Positions 8,091 to 16,571 of a stretch of DNA of 64,000 nucleotides are shown piece by piece. The stretch comes from Bacillus sp. HNG. Its GTDB lineage: Bacteria > Bacillota > Bacilli > Bacillales > Bacillaceae_L. Position numbers and translations under genes: made by a program. The stretch's first letter is position 1. Every line of letters begins with the position of its first letter. The stretch lies in assembly GCF_003400205.1 (NCBI RefSeq), contig NZ_QUQV01000002.1, forward strand, positions 62,001 to 126,000, given 5' to 3'. The notes beneath the pieces are model-generated. The model had not been told where the DNA came from. It saw only the letters and a program-made list of their open reading frames with translations, and did not search any database.

Positions 8091-8744
8091 ATGGCTTCGA
8101 GCTTTTATCCGAAAGAAAATGTAAAACACTTTACGAAAATTAAGGACCTTGCGCCAGAACAATTAAAAGCGATGAATGCATTTGACGAGGCAGTTATGAA
8201 AGAAGGAGCATTATCTAAGAAAGAAAAGGAAATTATTGCGGTTTCGATTGCACATGTTACAGAGTGTCCTTATTGTATTGATGCGCATACAAAAGGTGCG
8301 AAAAAAGCCGGTGCATCTTTAGAAGAGTTAACTGAAGCCGTCTTTGTTGTAGCTGCGATTGAAGCCGGTGGTGCTGTAACCCATAGTACACATGTACATA
8401 ATGCAAAAAATCAAGATGCTCCCGATACACTTTACGCTCGATCAAATTTAAAACATCTTGGCCAATTAGGAAAGTTTGCCCCAGATGGCTTCAAAGCGTA
8501 TGGTGCATTTAGTGCGACAGCCACAAAAGAAGGAAAATTGAGTAGAAAGTTTAAAGAAATTATTGCTGTTGCCGTTGCACACGCCACTCAATGTCCATAC
8601 TGCATTGATGTTCATTCAAAGAATGCAGAAAAGCTAGGGGCAACGAGTGAGGAGCTTGCCGAGGCAATTTTGGTAACTGCAGCACTTCGGGCAGGCGGTG
8701 CTTATGCCCACCTAGCCAATCTAATCCAAAGCTACGAAGAATAA
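8091..8744 (+). CDS. Carboxymuconolactone decarboxylase/AhpD-like protein, internally duplicated
   Basis: A 217-residue protein made of two AhpD-like (CMD) domains, each with the redox motif CPYCID followed by a His two residues on (about 60-67 and 167-174). Such proteins act as peroxidase-linked disulfide reductants or detoxification enzymes; the substrate is unknown. It starts at the ATG at 8091 behind AAGGAGG; the longer frame from 7908 reads through the repeat array and is spurious. Monocistronic, with a strong terminator. Confidence 0.88.
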   Translation: MASSFYPKENVKHFTKIKDLAPEQLKAMNAFDEAVMKEGALSKKEKEIIAVSIAHVTECPYCIDAHTKGAKKAGASLEELTEAVFVVAAIEAGGAVTHSTHVHNAKNQDAPDTLYARSNLKHLGQLGKFAPDGFKAYGAFSATATKEGKLSRKFKEIIAVAVAHATQCPYCIDVHSKNAEKLGATSEELAEAILVTAALRAGGAYAHLANLIQSYEE

Positions 8745-8756
8745 GTTAACCTTCTA

Positions 8757-8781
8757 CCCCAGTATGCACTGGGGCTTTTTT
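8757..8781 (+). terminator. Terminator after the AhpD-like gene
   Basis: CCCCAGT pairs with ACTGGGG (8757-8774), followed by CTTTTTT. Confidence 0.88.
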
Positions 8782-8814
8782 AAAAAAATCACCCACTCCT
8801 CGGAGCAGGTGATT
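8782..8814 (-). terminator. Terminator of the sigma/ABC operon
   Basis: On the minus strand AATCACC-CTCC pairs with GGAG-GGTGATT (8787-8814), followed by a T run. It faces the plus-strand terminator next door. Confidence 0.8.
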
Positions 8815-8818
8815 ACAT

Positions 8819-9916
8819 TCAAGACGTAACTTCTTTATGTTTCACGACTAGTGATGTTACGAAAGGAACCACAATTACGACAACAATCATCACAACTACC
8901 GCAACGATTGAGTAAAGAACGGGTAACCCAAACAGATTGATTGTTTTAAAATCATCAAAGAATGGCTCGACATTCATAAAGTAAAGGAAGGAAAATTGGA
9001 AAATATCCTCTACCCATCCAGGTAATCTAGCCAACTCGACTAGAAAGTATGGTATCGCAAAAATTGCCCCATTAATGATAAGAGAAATCAACGCATTTTT
9101 ACATATAGCCGATACAAGCACAATCATGATGGCAAAACTACATGCCCCAAGTAAATGGAAACCTAGTTGAAGAAGATGGAATTCTAGCATCGTAAAGCTA
9201 TAAGGTGAGAAGTAGTATTTAAAGTAATACTGTAGCGACGTCTCCCAACCACCATTTCCATATTGAATAAGATTCCACGCGAGATTGAAGATCTCCCATC
9301 CAATGACAACCACAATTGTGTAGATTAAGGCGGCACCTAGTTTTGACCATAAAAGCGCCCTTCTCCCATTTCTTGAGCTAAGAATGTAGTTATCAACCCC
9401 AGAGCTATATTCCTGTGTGTAAATGGTAGAAAGCCCAACTAGCAGCATACCTCCTGTTATCATTAGCGAAAATATACTCGCATAATCAATAATTTGTTTC
9501 GGTCCTTTGTTATAAGCAAAATAGGTTGTATCAATGTCTTTTAGCATGGCTATTTCAAGCTTAGTATTATAGTTACTTTCCTTTGCAAGATATTTTATTT
9601 TTTGCACCGCATTGCTTTCTACCTGTTTACCCCATGCGATGGTTTCGTATATTCCACTCTTGGTCCATTCCTCATCAGACAACACAGCGAATTCATCCAT
9701 ATCTTCCATTTTTTTATTGAAAGCATCATTTTCCTTTGCTGCAAGCTCTACCTTTTCCTCCGTAAGCGTCCCTTCCCACGGCTTATACAATTCTCTCTCT
9801 TGGTGAGCACCAGGATAATATGTAAAGCCCGTCGAGAACACAATCAATAGCAAAAACGCAATATAAACCACTTTTTGTTTAAAAATTTTATATAACTCAA
9901 ATTTCAACAACTCCAT
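8819..9916 (-). CDS. ABC transporter permease (ABC-2 type)
   Basis: Integral membrane subunit of 365 residues. One N-terminal membrane helix (about 15-35) is followed by a large hydrophilic, probably extracytoplasmic loop (about 36-150), then five or so membrane helices. That layout is typical of ABC-2 permeases of antimicrobial-peptide or lantibiotic self-protection exporters. It immediately follows the ATPase gene and is last in the operon sigma factor - membrane protein - ATPase - permease. The substrate is unknown. Confidence 0.85.
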   Translation of the reverse strand: MELLKFELYKIFKQKVVYIAFLLLIVFSTGFTYYPGAHQERELYKPWEGTLTEEKVELAAKENDAFNKKMEDMDEFAVLSDEEWTKSGIYETIAWGKQVESNAVQKIKYLAKESNYNTKLEIAMLKDIDTTYFAYNKGPKQIIDYASIFSLMITGGMLLVGLSTIYTQEYSSGVDNYILSSRNGRRALLWSKLGAALIYTIVVVIGWEIFNLAWNLIQYGNGGWETSLQYYFKYYFSPYSFTMLEFHLLQLGFHLLGACSFAIMIVLVSAICKNALISLIINGAIFAIPYFLVELARLPGWVEDIFQFSFLYFMNVEPFFDDFKTINLFGLPVLYSIVAVVVMIVVVIVVPFVTSLVVKHKEVTS

Positions 9917-10789
9917 TTATGCCACCTCCTCATCAAAGTAGTAAAGATATAAATCCTCTAAATTAGGATGTTCATGTGTAGCACTTAGATGAGGTTTGAC
10001 ATCACTCAAAATCCGAAGCTGAAAGCTGTCGCCGACACGTGCAATATTGCCCACCTTGTAAATCGATTGGAATCTCGTGATTTCAGATTCATTTTTTACA
10101 GTAACCGACCACACCTTGTTTTCGATTCCTCTTAACAAATCTTGAGGTGTTTGCTTTTGAACCAGTTTTCCTGCTTTTAAAATCAGCACTTCCTTCGCAA
10201 TGAACTCAATATCTGACACAATATGTGTGGATAACAAAACGATTCGATTTGTTGAGATTTGCGATAAAAGATTTCGAAACCGGATTCTTTCTTTAGGATC
10301 AAGACCTGCTGTCGGCTCATCCACGATTATAATTTTCGGGTCGTTTAGTAGAGCCTGTGCGATGCCAACACGGCGCTTCATCCCACCTGAAAACTTTCCT
10401 ACTTTTTTCTTCGCTTGATCGGCTAGCCCAACCAACTCTAATGTATCCGCAACCTTAACCTTTGCCTCTTCTTTCGTTAGCCCTTTCAGGGTCGCAATAT
10501 AAAGTAGAAATTTTTCAGCCGTGAAATTTTTATAAAGGCCAACATGCTGTGGCAAGTACCCGATCACATCTCGATATCGGTAGTCCATTACAGCAATGTC
10601 CTCACCATCTAGTAAAACTCTTCCGGAGCAAGGTTTCATCACACTCGCGAGAATACGCATCAATGTCGTCTTCCCTGAACCATTCGCACCTAAAATCCCG
10701 TACACACCGGTTGTAAATTCTAAATTTATGGAGTCCAAAGCCTTTTTATCATCAAAGACTTTTGACACATTTTCAATCGTTAAATTCAT
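9917..10789 (-). CDS. ABC transporter ATP-binding protein
   Basis: A 290-residue ATPase that energises the adjacent permease. Walker A is GANGSGKTT (about 34-42), the signature is FSGGMKRR (133-140), Walker B is IIIVDEPTAG (153-162) and the switch His is in STHI (187-190). The C-terminal 80 residues are the extension typical of drug/peptide exporters. It overlaps the upstream membrane-protein gene by 17 bases and abuts the permease, so the three are translationally coupled. Confidence 0.93.
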   Translation of the reverse strand: MNLTIENVSKVFDDKKALDSINLEFTTGVYGILGANGSGKTTLMRILASVMKPCSGRVLLDGEDIAVMDYRYRDVIGYLPQHVGLYKNFTAEKFLLYIATLKGLTKEEAKVKVADTLELVGLADQAKKKVGKFSGGMKRRVGIAQALLNDPKIIIVDEPTAGLDPKERIRFRNLLSQISTNRIVLLSTHIVSDIEFIAKEVLILKAGKLVQKQTPQDLLRGIENKVWSVTVKNESEITRFQSIYKVGNIARVGDSFQLRILSDVKPHLSATHEHPNLEDLYLYYFDEEVA

Positions 10790-11576
10790 ATGAAATTCCC
10801 CTTTTATAAATAGTCATCATTTTAACAACGATAAAAATCAATGCCACAACTGTTACCAAAATATAAGCCAATGCCGAGATCGTTTCGATTCGTTCGATGA
10901 CATCTTGATGCGTGAGCGCTAGTGCCGCTACAGTCCAAAGGACAATTCCACCGCTAAACGTGTGTGCACTGCGATACTTTGAGGATACTACTAACATAAT
11001 GGCTGCAATGATGGTTAAAGGCGTTGCCCAATAAAGAATTAACTTTCCAAGCATAAGCTCGGGTAACAGGATGGTGAAGCTTATCGTTAAAAGAACATTT
11101 AAAGCGACATTAAAAACGCCCACGACTAGCATTCTTGAAAAAATAATCTCCTGCAGGCTAAATTTAAAAGACAACTCTAATTCCACCATTTCGGTATTAC
11201 TACTTTTAAACACCTCTATAAACCCGACAATTGTTGGAAGTGGTGCAACATACAACATGATGAGATAGGGATCTATTTTGTAAATAAAGACTGATAATAC
11301 ACCGAATACTAAAAACAAAAGATTTAAACCCCAAAACAATGCTGAAAAATAAAAGACTTCCCTTGTTGAATGCATGAGGACATTTGATACACTGGCAACA
11401 AGAGCTTCCCATTTACTTTCTTTCGAAGGGACATAAGGTCTCATAGCATCAATGGTCATCATAAGTTCAGATTCACTTGGAAATTCCACATCAAATTCAT
11501 CAAGTGACATCTCTAGTTCCTGTTCCAACTCAAAGATTTCATCATCGAATTTATCTTTTTGTCTGTTGTTGTCCAT
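10773..11576 (-). CDS. Membrane protein of a sigma-factor operon, possible anti-sigma factor
   Basis: A 267-residue protein with an acidic cytoplasmic N-terminus (about 1-70) followed by six hydrophobic segments. The start is taken as the ATG at 11576 behind GAGGTGA rather than the GTG at 11585. It overlaps the sigma gene by 26 bases and the ATPase gene by 17. Its position directly after an ECF sigma gene and its soluble N-terminus plus membrane domain suggest it holds the sigma factor at the membrane. No zinc-binding anti-sigma motif (HxxxCxxC) is present, so this is inference; it might instead be a transporter subunit. Confidence 0.7.
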   Translation of the reverse strand: MDNNRQKDKFDDEIFELEQELEMSLDEFDVEFPSESELMMTIDAMRPYVPSKESKWEALVASVSNVLMHSTREVFYFSALFWGLNLLFLVFGVLSVFIYKIDPYLIMLYVAPLPTIVGFIEVFKSSNTEMVELELSFKFSLQEIIFSRMLVVGVFNVALNVLLTISFTILLPELMLGKLILYWATPLTIIAAIMLVVSSKYRSAHTFSGGIVLWTVAALALTHQDVIERIETISALAYILVTVVALIFIVVKMMTIYKRGISYEFND

Positions 11577-12120
11577 ATCCTTCACCTCTTTCTAAAGCTG
11601 TTGCAATTTTTCCGAGTCCTTGCTTCAGCCTTGATTTGACAGTCGATACATTTGCATTCGTGATATCTGCGATCTCTTGTATTTTCATGTCATGATAGTA
11701 TTTCAGAATCACGGCCTCCCGCTGTATATCTGGTAGACTATTAATCGCTGCCTTCACCTGCTCCCTCGTTTCCTTTCGTTCAAATATGTAAGGAATATTA
11801 CTGTATTCACTCTTAATTGTTTCTTGAAGCTCTGTTTGCTTAGATGTTTGTTTGTAGGCGGCACTTCTCCAGTAATCCCGACAATGATTCACGGCGATAG
11901 TGTAGAGCCAACTTTTAAAACTTCCCTTATTTGAATACGATTTGATTCGCTGCATCATTTTTATAAAGATTTCCTGTGTCAAATCATAGGCCATTTCCTT
12001 GTTTCCTACTTTTCGATAAACAAACGCATAGATGGGTTTGTAGTACTTCCTAGTTAGTACCTCCATCGCCGCCTGGCTACCTTGCAAGATTTCCTCGATC
12101 AGTTCCTGATCCTCGGGCAT
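11551..12120 (-). CDS. ECF-family RNA polymerase sigma factor
   Basis: A 189-residue group 4 sigma factor. Region 2 is visible around YDLTQEIFIKMM (about 62-73), followed by FKSWLYTIAVNHCRDYWR, and region 4 by LPDIQREAVILKYYHDMKIQEIA with its helix-turn-helix. The start is the ATG at 12120 behind GAGGTGAT. Being the first gene of an operon with a membrane protein and an ABC exporter resembles the B. subtilis sigY-yxlCDEFG arrangement. It probably directs its own operon in response to envelope stress or a peptide; I could not find a convincing ECF promoter upstream. Confidence 0.9.
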   Translation of the reverse strand: MPEDQELIEEILQGSQAAMEVLTRKYYKPIYAFVYRKVGNKEMAYDLTQEIFIKMMQRIKSYSNKGSFKSWLYTIAVNHCRDYWRSAAYKQTSKQTELQETIKSEYSNIPYIFERKETREQVKAAINSLPDIQREAVILKYYHDMKIQEIADITNANVSTVKSRLKQGLGKIATALERGEGYGQQQTKR

Positions 12121-12243
12121 TTTTATCACCTCAATTACTAAGACGAAAAGATTTTTAAAAGGATTTAAATTCTGTAAAAAGTTTTCTGCTTAAATTATCT
12201 ATTTAGAATGGAGAGGTTGCAATGGTGCTGTTTGGGTTCACGC

Positions 12244-12274
12244 AAAAAAGCACCCCTCCAAACGGAAAGGTGCC
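12244..12274 (-). terminator. Terminator
   Basis: GCACC..TCC pairs with GGA..GGTGC (12250-12273); on the minus strand it runs into six T residues. Confidence 0.78.
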
Positions 12275-12290
12275 AAAACTTATCTAGCTT

Positions 12291-12602
12291 TTATAGAATA
12301 TAGTCCGCTACAAAATACACAACAAGACATAGAAGTGATCCTGTTAAAAATGGACTGATGGTTAGTTTTGCTTTTTCATGTCTTGGTTTATAGCTTCCTA
12401 GAAATGAATTGAAAACGGCAACCTCTGAGTTCTTTGTGAAAATATCGCCCGAGGAGCCCATTAGGAATGCAACTAGAATAAAGAAACAAGAGCCGAAAAA
12501 CATGGTAGTTAACATGTTTGCATCGAAGTAAAGGGAAATCCCAAACAGAACTGCTACCTCTACGGCAGTAATCAGAAGCGCATATGTCATGTATCGTACC
12601 AT
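12291..12602 (-). CDS. Small three-helix membrane protein, unknown
   Basis: A 103-residue protein with about three membrane helices (about 5-25, 30-50, 83-102) and a short hydrophilic loop between the second and third. It starts at the ATG at 12602 with AAAGGAGG well placed upstream; longer readings to 12704 lack a site. I do not recognise the family. It is monocistronic and has its own terminator. Confidence 0.65.
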   Translation of the reverse strand: MVRYMTYALLITAVEVAVLFGISLYFDANMLTTMFFGSCFFILVAFLMGSSGDIFTKNSEVAVFNSFLGSYKPRHEKAKLTISPFLTGSLLCLVVYFVADYIL

Positions 12603-12737
12603 TTTTTCAACCTCCTTTCTCAAACTGCTGATACCATTACTTACGAATGAGCGCGAGAAAAGTTTCAGAATACTTAGTATCATCCTATTCCGCATTTTAA
12701 TCATTTAGTCCTGACGTGAAAATGGCCTGACCTATGT

Positions 12738-12836
12738 TTACATTTTTTCATCTCTATAGCAATATTTACATTTCCCACGACGACGATAATAGTAGGAAAT
12801 AGTAGCAAGTCCAAGAGCTACTCCCCAAGGCATCAC
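12738..12836 (-). CDS. Possible 32-residue membrane microprotein with CxxC
   Basis: A short frame starting at the GTG at 12836 (or the ATG at 12833) behind GAAGGA. It encodes one hydrophobic stretch, a run of Tyr and Arg (SYYYRRR), then C-K-Y-C. The ribosome site, the hydrophobic-then-basic order and the CxxC make it more credible than chance, but nothing else supports it. Confidence 0.35.
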   Translation of the reverse strand: MMPWGVALGLATISYYYRRRGKCKYCYRDEKM

Positions 12837-12865
12837 ATTGGTCCTTCAAATAAATTGAGTAAAAA

Positions 12866-13519
12866 CTAAGCCCATAAAAGGTTCTTTCTCCACTTGTCCC
12901 CTTCTATCCTATATTTTACTCTTGTATGCTTCCGCTCTTCATCCGCTTGCCAAAACTCTACTTCTATTGGATTTACTCTATACAAAGTCCAATAAGGATA
13001 TATGATATTTGGATGCTGTTGTATCTTTTTCATTTCATTATATATTGCTTCTTCTAACTCATTTTGATTATTAAGTATCGAACTTTGTTTTCCAAGTAAA
13101 GCAATTGCTCGTGCTCGAGTACCACGCTTTAAAAAATCCTTGGCACTTCGTTCTTTATCCATTTCAACTACTTTGCCACGTATTCTGACTTGTCTTCCTA
13201 TCAGGGACCAATAAAAAGTTAAAGCTACATTTGGATTAATCCTCATTTGTTTACCCTTTTCACTTTGAGAGCTCGATGCAAAATACCAGCCATGCTGATC
13301 TACATCTTTCACAATAAGAACGCGGGCATCTGGAAAACCATGATTGTCTGTTGTTGAGAGTATCATTGCATGAGGTTCGTGTTCCCCATTCTTTACAGCT
13401 TCTTTAAACCATTCAAAGAATAGTTCATGAGGATAGTCGGGTGTATCATTCACATCAAATGAGGGAAAAGGTCCGGTCAGGGTTCTACTCTGTATAATCA
13501 CTTTTCGAATGTCTTCCAT
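12866..13519 (-). CDS. pdxH: Pyridoxamine/pyridoxine 5'-phosphate oxidase
   Basis: FMN-dependent oxidation of pyridoxamine or pyridoxine phosphate to pyridoxal 5'-phosphate in the cytoplasm. It has 217 residues, the usual family length, and starts at the ATG at 13519 behind GGAGGA. Motifs include RVLIVKDVD, WYFASSSQSEKGKQM (FMN binding), LTFYW, RQVRIRGKV and a C-terminal PIEVEFWQ near the substrate site. Most Bacillus make PLP through PdxST, so PdxH here probably serves salvage. No neighbour belongs to the pathway. Confidence 0.92.
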   Translation of the reverse strand: MEDIRKVIIQSRTLTGPFPSFDVNDTPDYPHELFFEWFKEAVKNGEHEPHAMILSTTDNHGFPDARVLIVKDVDQHGWYFASSSQSEKGKQMRINPNVALTFYWSLIGRQVRIRGKVVEMDKERSAKDFLKRGTRARAIALLGKQSSILNNQNELEEAIYNEMKKIQQHPNIIYPYWTLYRVNPIEVEFWQADEERKHTRVKYRIEGDKWRKNLLWA

Positions 13520-13540
13520 ATAAAATCCTCCAATCATCAA

Positions 13541-13810
13541 TGGTCTTGCTGGATGTTATAAGTGTCATAGGTATTCCCCCAAAGGATACCATTATTTACA
13601 TAAAAGAGATTCAGAATAATCATATTCATCTTTTTCGTCTCTTAGTCCGGACAAAAACAGAGCATAGCTTACTTCCAAATAATAGAATTTCAATATAATG
13701 AAAGCGTTTTAGTGAAAAAGAAAAAATAAATGATATAATGGGATGGATGATTTGTATCCATCTTTTTAAAAATTATAGATGACATGCATATGGACAAGGG
13801 AGAGAACGTC
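13541..13810. other. Intergenic region with the aspA promoter
   Basis: A perfect -10 hexamer TATAAT lies at 13694-13699; the -35 is weak. TGAAAGCGTTTTAG at 13699-13712 is a poor match to the CcpA cre consensus, with the last two bases wrong. Nothing else is seen. Confidence 0.35.
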
Positions 13811-15229
13811 ATGGGTCAATATCGTATTGAAAAAGATTTTCTTGGAGAAAAAGAGGTTCCGGTTGATGCCTATTATGGTGTTCAAACCATTCGGGCAGTA
13901 GAAAATTTCCCGCTAACTGGTTACCGGATTCATGAGGATTTAATTATCGCATTAGCTATGGTTAAGAAAGCCGCGGCATTGGCAAACATGGATGTACAGC
14001 ATTTATATGAAGGTCTGGGCAATCCAATCGTACAAGCCGCTGATGAAATTATAAATGGAAAACTGCATGACCAATTTATCGTAGATCCAATCCAAGGTGG
14101 TGCAGGGACATCGATTAACATGAATGCAAATGAAGTCATTGCTAATCGTGCACTTGAGATACTTGGACATGAAAAAGGAAAATATTATGAATTAAGCCCA
14201 AACAGCCATGTAAATATGTCCCAATCTACAAATGATGCGTTTCCAACAGCACTTCATATTGCCACACTCAATTTAGTTGATAAATTAGTTAAAACCATGG
14301 AACATATGAAAGATGTTTTTCAGCAAAAAGCAACGGAATTTGACCATATTATCAAAATGGGTAGAACCCATCTCCAGGATGCCGTACCAATTCGTCTTGG
14401 ACAAGAGTTCGCTTCATATGCTCGCGTTGTCGAACGTGATATAAAACGTATTCAACAATCTCGCCAGCATTTGTATGAGGTGAACATGGGGGCAACTGCC
14501 GTTGGAACGGGGCTAAATGCTTCACCTCGTTATATTGAAAATGTCGTCAAACATTTAGCAGATATTAGTGGGCTTCCTTTAGTTGGTGCTGAACATCTAG
14601 TCGATGCCACTCAAAATATCGATGCCTATGCGGAAGTTTCCGCTGCATTAAAAATAAGTATGATGAATATGTCTAAAATCGCCAATGATTTGCGGTTAAT
14701 GGCATCAGGTCCTCGTGCTGGACTTGGGGAAATCATCCTACCAGCAAGACAACCGGGTTCTTCCATCATGCCAGGAAAAGTAAACCCTGTTATGCCTGAA
14801 ATGATTAACCAAGTCGCATTCCAGGTGATTGGAAATGATCATACCATCTGCTTAGCTACAGAAGCTGGACAATTAGAGTTAAACGTGATGGAGCCAGTAT
14901 TAGCATTTAATTTAATTCAATCACTCAGCATTATGAAGAATGCATTTCATGTATTTACTGAATACTGTCTAACAGGTATCAAAGCAAATGAGGACCGTAT
15001 GAAGGAATATGTAGAAAAAAGCGTTGGAATTATTACGGCTGTAAATCCACATATCGGCTATGAAGTCGCAGCTCGTATCGCAAGAGAAGCGATTATTAAT
15101 GGTAAACAAGTACGTGAACTTTGCTTGCAATACGATGTGTTAACCGAAGAGGAATTAGATCTTATTTTGAATCCTTACGAAATGACAGAACCCGGGATTT
15201 CGGGAGCATCCTTGCTGGAGAGAAATTAA
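13811..15229 (+). CDS. aspA: Aspartate ammonia-lyase
   Basis: Deaminates L-aspartate to fumarate and ammonia. It has 472 residues, typical of the fumarase/aspartase superfamily, and starts at the ATG at 13811 behind AAGGGAGAG rather than the ATG at 13784. The superfamily signature GSSIMPGKVNP (about 315-325) contains the catalytic Ser in its flexible loop. TSTN-type (QSTNDAFPTA) and GRTHLQDA motifs are also present, and the aspartase-like N-terminus (RIEKDFLGEKEVP) separates it from fumarase. Monocistronic: unlike B. subtilis ansAB, no asparaginase gene precedes it. Confidence 0.95.
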   Translation: MGQYRIEKDFLGEKEVPVDAYYGVQTIRAVENFPLTGYRIHEDLIIALAMVKKAAALANMDVQHLYEGLGNPIVQAADEIINGKLHDQFIVDPIQGGAGTSINMNANEVIANRALEILGHEKGKYYELSPNSHVNMSQSTNDAFPTALHIATLNLVDKLVKTMEHMKDVFQQKATEFDHIIKMGRTHLQDAVPIRLGQEFASYARVVERDIKRIQQSRQHLYEVNMGATAVGTGLNASPRYIENVVKHLADISGLPLVGAEHLVDATQNIDAYAEVSAALKISMMNMSKIANDLRLMASGPRAGLGEIILPARQPGSSIMPGKVNPVMPEMINQVAFQVIGNDHTICLATEAGQLELNVMEPVLAFNLIQSLSIMKNAFHVFTEYCLTGIKANEDRMKEYVEKSVGIITAVNPHIGYEVAARIAREAIINGKQVRELCLQYDVLTEEELDLILNPYEMTEPGISGASLLERN

Positions 15230-15277
15230 ATAACGGTCGAGCACCACTAGTGCACTGAAACTGTCCCTTTGGGAAAG

Positions 15278-15322
15278 AAGGTATCATCTCTCACTATAGT
15301 TGAGAATATGATACCTTTTTTA
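15278..15322 (+). terminator. Terminator of aspA
   Basis: AAGGTATCAT (15278-15287) pairs with ATGATACCTT (15308-15317), with an inner CTC/GAG extension and a T run. Confidence 0.88.
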
Positions 15323-15333
15323 TTACTTATCTA

Positions 15334-15490
15334 GATGAAGAGGAAAGCTGAGGGAATTCACGCATGGATTCCTCTTCATAGCGTTGATGAAGGGGATAAA
15401 AGCGAAGATGCTCGCTCGGAATCCCCTTCATAACGATGATGAAGAGGAAAACCACAAGATAGTCCTCCCGAAATCCCCTTCATTTTTTCA
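15334..15490. repeat. 52-bp tandem repeat array B (3 units)
   Basis: GATGAAG begins at 15334, 15386 and 15438, exactly 52 bases apart. CTTCAT-N7-ATGAAG junctions occur between units, the same architecture and period as the array at 7648 with a different filler (GAGGAA/TTCCTC or GGGGAT/ATCCCC next to the stem). The following 15500-15545 has ATGGAG facing CTCCAT 34 bases apart, possibly a diverged fourth unit. Together with two terminators these fill the gap 15230-15605. Confidence 0.88.
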
Positions 15491-15560
15491 TCATTAAATA
15501 TGGAGGATTTGCGTCCTCGCTCATGAGGCTGATTTGCTTCTCCATCTTATATGTCGAAAC

Positions 15561-15598
15561 AAAAAACCCGCCTCCCTTTTATTCTCGGGAAACAGGTT
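15561..15598 (-). terminator. Terminator of the SDR gene
   Basis: ACCCGCCTCCC (15566-15576) pairs, with G-U pairs, to GGGAAACAGGT (15588-15598); a T run follows on the minus strand. Confidence 0.72.
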
Positions 15599-15605
15599 CC
15601 TTCCT

Positions 15606-16391
15606 CTAAATCGCCTTCACCATACCTCCGTCAACCAAGTAGGCTTGACCAGTCAAATATGTATTAACATCAGATACTAAAAATGTAACAAAGTTTGCGA
15701 ATTCTTCAGGCGTGCCATAGCGTTTTAACGGAATGGTTTCTTTGAACATTTGCTCCACTTCTTCAATCGGCTTTCCGAGTTTCTCGGCATTTACTTGGTC
15801 CAAATGCGCCACTCGATCTGTCGCAATCCGTCCAGGCGCGATCGTATTAATTAAGATATTATATGGAGCTAATTCGTCGGCTAATGTCTTCGCTAAACCG
15901 ACAATACCTAAGCGAAACGTATTAGACAGAATCAATCCAGGAAGAGGCATCTTGATGGAAGAAGAAGCAATATTGATGATTTTTCCACCATTTTTTTGCA
16001 TATAGGGTAGTGCTCCACGAATCATTCGAATATAGCTTAACAGATTTAATTCAAATGCCCCCTGCCAGGCTTCATCATCTAATTGTTCAAATGTTCCTGC
16101 AGGAGGTCCTCCTGCATTGTTAATAAGAATATCGATTGTACCGAACGTATCTACAGTATGTTTTATAAATGCTTCGATATCTTCTTTGTTTGTGATGTCT
16201 GTTTGAAGATAAGAGACTCTCCCCTTGTTGAATGCTGAAAGCTCTGATTGGACGTTTTTTAATTTATCCTCGTTGCGGCTTGCGAGCATGACATTTGCGC
16301 CTTCTTGTACAAGCTGTGTTGCAATTGCTTTGCCAAGTCCTTGACTTGATGCCACCACAATGGCCGTTTTTCCATCTAAATTCAAATCCAT
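15606..16391 (-). CDS. SDR-family oxidoreductase, atypical active site
   Basis: A 261-residue Rossmann-fold protein of the short-chain dehydrogenase family (BKR-like). The cofactor loop is ASSQGLGKA instead of the classical TGxxxGxG, and NNAG is present. Where the catalytic Tyr-xxx-Lys should be, after IASSS, the sequence reads LSNTFRLG. This matches a subgroup known to lack the standard catalytic tetrad. The end (TGQAYLVDGGM) is normal. It may be a reductase with a different mechanism or a non-catalytic binder. It stands alone between a repeat array and a transporter gene. Confidence 0.82.
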   Translation of the reverse strand: MDLNLDGKTAIVVASSQGLGKAIATQLVQEGANVMLASRNEDKLKNVQSELSAFNKGRVSYLQTDITNKEDIEAFIKHTVDTFGTIDILINNAGGPPAGTFEQLDDEAWQGAFELNLLSYIRMIRGALPYMQKNGGKIINIASSSIKMPLPGLILSNTFRLGIVGLAKTLADELAPYNILINTIAPGRIATDRVAHLDQVNAEKLGKPIEEVEQMFKETIPLKRYGTPEEFANFVTFLVSDVNTYLTGQAYLVDGGMVKAI

Positions 16392-16528
16392 ATGTATGTC
16401 ACTCCTTTAGATTAGTCTATTCTTCAATTTTAGCTCACTTTTTTCGTTTTGTGTTAATCTCTGGAAAATTCTCCCCCATTACTAATAAATTGTTACCTAT
16501 GTGCACTCCCCCTCAACCTATGCTCCCC

Positions 16529-16563
16529 AAAAAAAGGCCAGCCCCGTCTAATACGAGCTGACC
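16529..16563 (-). terminator. Terminator of the DMT transporter gene
   Basis: GGCCAGC (16536-16542) pairs with GCTGACC (16557-16563), followed by seven T on the minus strand. Confidence 0.82.
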
Positions 16564-16571
16564 CTACTTAT

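Noticed and set aside
15232-15275. Sixth copy of the GGGACGGTTC repeat
   Set aside because: Only CTGTCCCTTTGGG resembles one arm; the other arm is absent.
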